Positions 4,645-8,284 of a DNA stretch of 8,284 nt are shown one piece after another. Location: positions 15,541 through 23,824 of the forward strand of contig JAIVJP010000003.1 of assembly GCA_020199975.1 (NCBI GenBank). Reading direction: 5' to 3'. Within the stretch, counting starts at the first letter, position 1; every line of letters starts with the position of its first letter. The position numbers and the translations under genes were made by a program. The notes beneath the pieces were generated by a model. The model did not search any database and was not told the origin of the DNA. It saw only the letters and a list, made by a program, of their open reading frames with translations. Origin of the DNA: Acidobacteriota bacterium. Lineage in GTDB: Bacteria > Acidobacteriota > Blastocatellia > Pyrinomonadales > Pyrinomonadaceae.

Positions 4645-6567
4645 ATGGCTAAGCAAGATCTAAAACTGACCAGGAATATCGGCATCATGGCGCACATCGA
4701 TGCCGGTAAGACCACTACCACCGAACGCATCCTGTATTACACGGGCATTACGCACAAAATTGGCGAAGTGCATGAAGGTACGGCGACGATGGACTGGATG
4801 GAGCAAGAGCAGGAGCGCGGCATTACGATTACCAGCGCGGCGACGACCTGTTTTTGGGAGCGGAACGGAATCGACCATCGAATCAATATTATCGACACGC
4901 CCGGCCACGTCGATTTCACCATGGAAGTCGAACGCTCCCTGCGCGTGCTCGACGGCGCGGTGGCTGTGTTTGACGGAGTTGCCGGTGTTGAGCCTCAATC
5001 AGAGACTGTGTGGCGGCAGGCTGACAAATACGGCGTGCCCCGCATTTGCTTTATCAACAAACTCGATCGTGCGGGTGCCTCGTTTGATCGGTCCTTTGAA
5101 TCGATTATTACCCGTCTTAGTGCAAATCCGGTCGCCCTTCAGATTCCCATCGGCCTTGAAGATCAACTCAAAGGCGTGGTCGATCTAGTCACGATGAAAG
5201 GTTTGATCTGGAGTGACGAGAGCAAGGGCGCGGAGTATGAAACGCTCGAGATTCCCGAAGACGTGAAGGATGCTGCCGCCGCTGCTCGTGAAAAGCTAAT
5301 CGAGGCCGTGGCCTCGGTCGACGATGGTTTGATGCGTAAGTACATCGAAGGCGAAGAGATTTCCGAGGCGGAAATTGGGAAAGCGCTCCGTAAAGGAACT
5401 ATAGAGTTGAAGCTCGTTCCCGTGGTAACGGGCTCGGCGTTCAAAAATAAGGGCGTTCAAACCTTGCTGGATGCAGTGGTTGATTATCTGCCGTCGCCGC
5501 TCGATATTCCACCGGTTGAGGGAGTGAATCCCAAGACTGGAGAGACTGAAGCTCGTCCGCCCGAAGCCAGCGCGCCGTTTTCAGGGCTTGTTTTCAAGAT
5601 CATGGCTGACAAACATCTTGGCCAGTTGTCTTTTGTTCGCATTTACAGCGGCACGACCAAGGCGGGTTCTTACGCCTACAATCCGGTCAAAGAGACCAGA
5701 GAACGCGTCGGCCGTCTGATGCGAATGCACGCGAATAAGCGCGAAGACATCGAAGATGCGAGCGCAGGCGAGATCATTGCTATTGGCGGCATGAAGCAGG
5801 TAACCACAGGCGACACGGTTTGTGATGAGAATAAGCCGATTATTCTGGAGAGGATGGAGTTTCCAGCGCCGGTGATCCGCGTGGCTGTCGAGCCCAAGAC
5901 GCGCCAGGACCAGGACAAGCTTGGGGTGGCCTTGAATCGGCTGGCCCAGGAAGATCCTTCTTTCAATGTTTCAACCGATCCGGAGACTGGCCAGACGATC
6001 ATCGCCGGTATGGGCGAACTTCATTTGGAAATCATAGTCGATCGTATGAAGCGCGAGTTTGGAGTGGAAGCCAATGTGGGCAAGCCACAAGTCGCCTACC
6101 GCGAGACAATTACTCAACCGGCCCCTGGTAAAGAAATCTACGGTTATGAGTTAGTTGATATCAGGGTCACCCTGGTTTTTGGCAACTACCACGAGGTTGA
6201 CTCAGATGAGCGCTCCTTCCACATTGCCGGCTCGCTGGCGTTTCAGGATGCTCTGCGAAAAGCCAAGCCGGTGTTGCTCGAGCCGATCATGCGTATTGAG
6301 GTTGTAACGCCGGATGAGTATATGGGGGCGGTTAATGGCGATCTGAGGCGCAGGCGAGGGCAGATCGAAAAAACGGAACCGCGACCGGGAGGTGTGCAGG
6401 TGATCACTTCATTCGTGCCCCTTTCAGAGATGTTTGGTTATACGACTGATCTGCGTTCAGCCACTCAGGGACGCGCCACATCCACAATGCACTTTGAGCG
6501 ATACGAACAAGCCCCCAAGAGTGTTGCTGAAGAAGTAATCGCAAAGGTGCAGGGAGTGGCTAAATGA
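4645..6567 (+). CDS. fusA: Elongation factor G with an internal domain IV deletion
   Basis: EF-G is the GTPase that drives tRNA-mRNA translocation and, with RRF, ribosome recycling. The protein has 640 residues, against about 690-704 normally. GTPase motifs are intact: AHIDAGKT (16-23), RGITI (58-62), DTPGH (84-88), NKLD (138-141). Domain I with the G' insert runs to about 288, domain II from about 312, and domain III about 408-482 ending in ANVGKPQVAYRETI. Canonical proteins continue with some 60 residues of domain IV, including the GGRGQYGH tip segment and the GGVIPxEYIPAV region. Here YRETITQPAPGKEIY joins directly to GYELVDIRVTL (about 500-510). The rest of domain IV (GNYHEVD, with His516 matching tip residue His583 of E. 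coli) and domain V (LLEPIMRIEVVTPDEYMG, PLSEMFGYTTDLRSATQGRA) are normal. The frame is kept. No Shine-Dalgarno sequence precedes the ATG; the start is set by the typical TRNIGIMAHID N-terminus. Confidence 0.93.
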   Translation: MAKQDLKLTRNIGIMAHIDAGKTTTTERILYYTGITHKIGEVHEGTATMDWMEQEQERGITITSAATTCFWERNGIDHRINIIDTPGHVDFTMEVERSLRVLDGAVAVFDGVAGVEPQSETVWRQADKYGVPRICFINKLDRAGASFDRSFESIITRLSANPVALQIPIGLEDQLKGVVDLVTMKGLIWSDESKGAEYETLEIPEDVKDAAAAAREKLIEAVASVDDGLMRKYIEGEEISEAEIGKALRKGTIELKLVPVVTGSAFKNKGVQTLLDAVVDYLPSPLDIPPVEGVNPKTGETEARPPEASAPFSGLVFKIMADKHLGQLSFVRIYSGTTKAGSYAYNPVKETRERVGRLMRMHANKREDIEDASAGEIIAIGGMKQVTTGDTVCDENKPIILERMEFPAPVIRVAVEPKTRQDQDKLGVALNRLAQEDPSFNVSTDPETGQTIIAGMGELHLEIIVDRMKREFGVEANVGKPQVAYRETITQPAPGKEIYGYELVDIRVTLVFGNYHEVDSDERSFHIAGSLAFQDALRKAKPVLLEPIMRIEVVTPDEYMGAVNGDLRRRRGQIEKTEPRPGGVQVITSFVPLSEMFGYTTDLRSATQGRATSTMHFERYEQAPKSVAEEVIAKVQGVAK

Positions 6568-6615
6568 AGGATGAAGGATGAAGGTTTCATCCTTCATCCT
6601 TCCTAATTCATCCTT
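6564..6615 (+). repeat. Period-7 hairpin overlapping the fusA stop codon
   Basis: ATGAAGG is repeated three times in tandem (6564-6584). It is followed by inverted units CATCCTT (6588, 6595), a divergent CCTAATT (6602) and CATCCTT (6609), all in register at seven bases. Bases 6566-6581 and 6587-6602 form a perfect 16-base-pair stem with a five-base loop. The TGA of fusA (6565-6567) lies at the foot of the stem, so the array begins within the last codons. The tuf Shine-Dalgarno at 6621 lies just outside. Confidence 0.85.
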
Positions 6616-6620
6616 TCAAT

Positions 6621-6626
6621 AAGGAG
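6621..6626 (+). promoter_or_regulatory. Strong Shine-Dalgarno of tuf
   Basis: AAGGAG ten bases before the tuf ATG. It is the clearest ribosome-binding site in the operon and contrasts with rpsG, fusA and rpsJ, where none is evident. It fits the need for several-fold more EF-Tu than EF-G from one transcript. Confidence 0.75.
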
Positions 6627-6636
6627 CGAGACAAAA

Positions 6637-7824
<1,188 letters not shown>

Positions 7825-7825
7825 A

Positions 7826-7915
7826 ACTTTGAGCTTTGTGCTTTGAACTTTGTGCGCGAGTGAAGCGCAACTGGCTCGAAGTACAAGAACGAAGTACAAA
7901 GAACCAAGTACAAAG
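7826..7915 (+). repeat. Period-7 inverted repeat in the tuf-rpsJ spacer
   Basis: The left arm is ACTTTGA, GCTTTGT, GCTTTGA, ACTTTGT (7826-7853). The right arm has GTACAA at 7881, 7894 and 7908, spaced 13 and 14 bases with GAACCAA-type units between. Bases 7834-7855 and 7894-7915 are inverted copies matching at 17 of 22 positions. A small perfect stem TGCGC/GCGCA (7853-7857 with 7865-7869) lies in the loop. The transcript would fold into an imperfect hairpin ending about nine bases before the rpsJ ATG. Confidence 0.65.
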
Positions 7916-7924
7916 ATCGATTTT

Positions 7925-8245
7925 ATGTTGAACGAAAAGATCAGAATCAGACTCAAAGCCTACGATCACCGCGTGCTGGACCAATCCACTACGGAGATTG
8001 TGGAAACAGCAAAAAGGACCGGCGCGCGCGTGGCGGGACCGATTCCGCTGCCGACCGTGAAGAACAAGTGGACCGTACTCCGGTCCCCCCACGTCGACAA
8101 GAAATCCCGCGAGCAGTTTGAGATCAGAACGCACAAACGTCTAATGGACATCCTCGACCCAACACCGCAGACAGTTGATGCGCTGATGAAGCTGGATCTT
8201 CCAGCCGGTGTGGACGTTGAGATCAAGGCGTTTGGCAGACAATAG
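7925..8245 (+). CDS. rpsJ: 30S ribosomal protein S10
   Basis: S10 is a 30S head protein that also serves as NusE in antitermination complexes with NusB. The 106-residue product from the ATG at 7925 is close to the usual 102-105. Typical stretches are RIRLKAYDHRVLDQSTTEIV (7-26), ETAKRTGARVAGPIPLPT (27-44), WTVLRSPHVDKKSREQFEIR, THKRLMDILDP and DALMKLDLPAGVDVEIK. The frame stays open upstream to 7850, but those residues come from the repeat spacer and do not belong to S10. No clear Shine-Dalgarno precedes the ATG. Its place after tuf joins the str and S10 gene clusters, as in several other phyla, and rplC would be expected next. Confidence 0.96.
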   Translation: MLNEKIRIRLKAYDHRVLDQSTTEIVETAKRTGARVAGPIPLPTVKNKWTVLRSPHVDKKSREQFEIRTHKRLMDILDPTPQTVDALMKLDLPAGVDVEIKAFGRQ

Positions 8246-8250
8246 CTTTA

Positions 8251-8284
8251 TTGCCGATTTCCAATTGCCGATTGCCGATTGGTT
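8251..8284 (+). repeat. Period-7 tandem array after rpsJ, cut by the window end
   Basis: TTGCCGA occurs at 8251, 8265 and 8272, with a degenerate unit TTTCCAA at 8258 in exact seven-base register. The array begins six bases after the S10 stop and runs to the window edge, so an inverted second arm, as seen in the three preceding spacers, cannot be assessed. Confidence 0.7.

Overview
The window looks like a piece of a moderate-GC bacterial chromosome, most likely Acidobacteriota of the Blastocatellia type or a close relative. This is an inference from the wording of EF-Tu, S12, S7 and S10 and from the presence of an Acidobacteria-style exported Ig-like/OmpA-like protein; no 16S or phylogenetic marker was compared. 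Left part (1-2042): a 5'-truncated flavin-dependent N-methyl amino-acid oxidase (sarcosine / N-methyltryptophan oxidase family) reads rightward and converges on a leftward gene for an exported protein with two Ig-like repeats and a C-terminal OmpA-like domain. That second gene is broken. Its two halves lie in different frames, and comparison of its own two repeats shows that about 13-14 codons are missing at the break near 1500-1525. Middle part (2043-3618): a TPR lipoprotein gene, then about 570 bases without a convincing gene. This gap holds a near-consensus sigma70 promoter (TTGACA, 17-base spacer, TATAGT, 3168-3196) and an untranslated leader of roughly 415 bases with several perfect short stems, ending at the TTG start of rpsL. 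Right part (3619-8245): the str operon with S10 attached, in the order rpsL - rpsG - fusA - tuf - rpsJ, all rightward. Together these encode 30S proteins S12, S7 and S10 and the two elongation factors; S12 and S7 are core parts of the decoding and tRNA-binding side of the 30S, where EF-Tu and EF-G act. Two things stand out. First, fusA is in frame but about 60 codons short: the first half of domain IV, the arm that enters the decoding centre during translocation, is missing while everything else is canonical. Second, the spacers rpsG-fusA, fusA-tuf and tuf-rpsJ, and the start of the one after rpsJ, are each built from a different tandem repeat with a period of seven bases. The three complete ones are folded back as inverted arms, so each would form a long mRNA hairpin between operon genes. 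Two coding-sequence deletions in one 8-kb window could be real or could point to an assembly problem, and read mapping would settle this. The tuf gene also differs sharply from its neighbours in codon use (GGG, ACG, GCG, CGG), suggesting gene conversion with another tuf copy or a separate origin.
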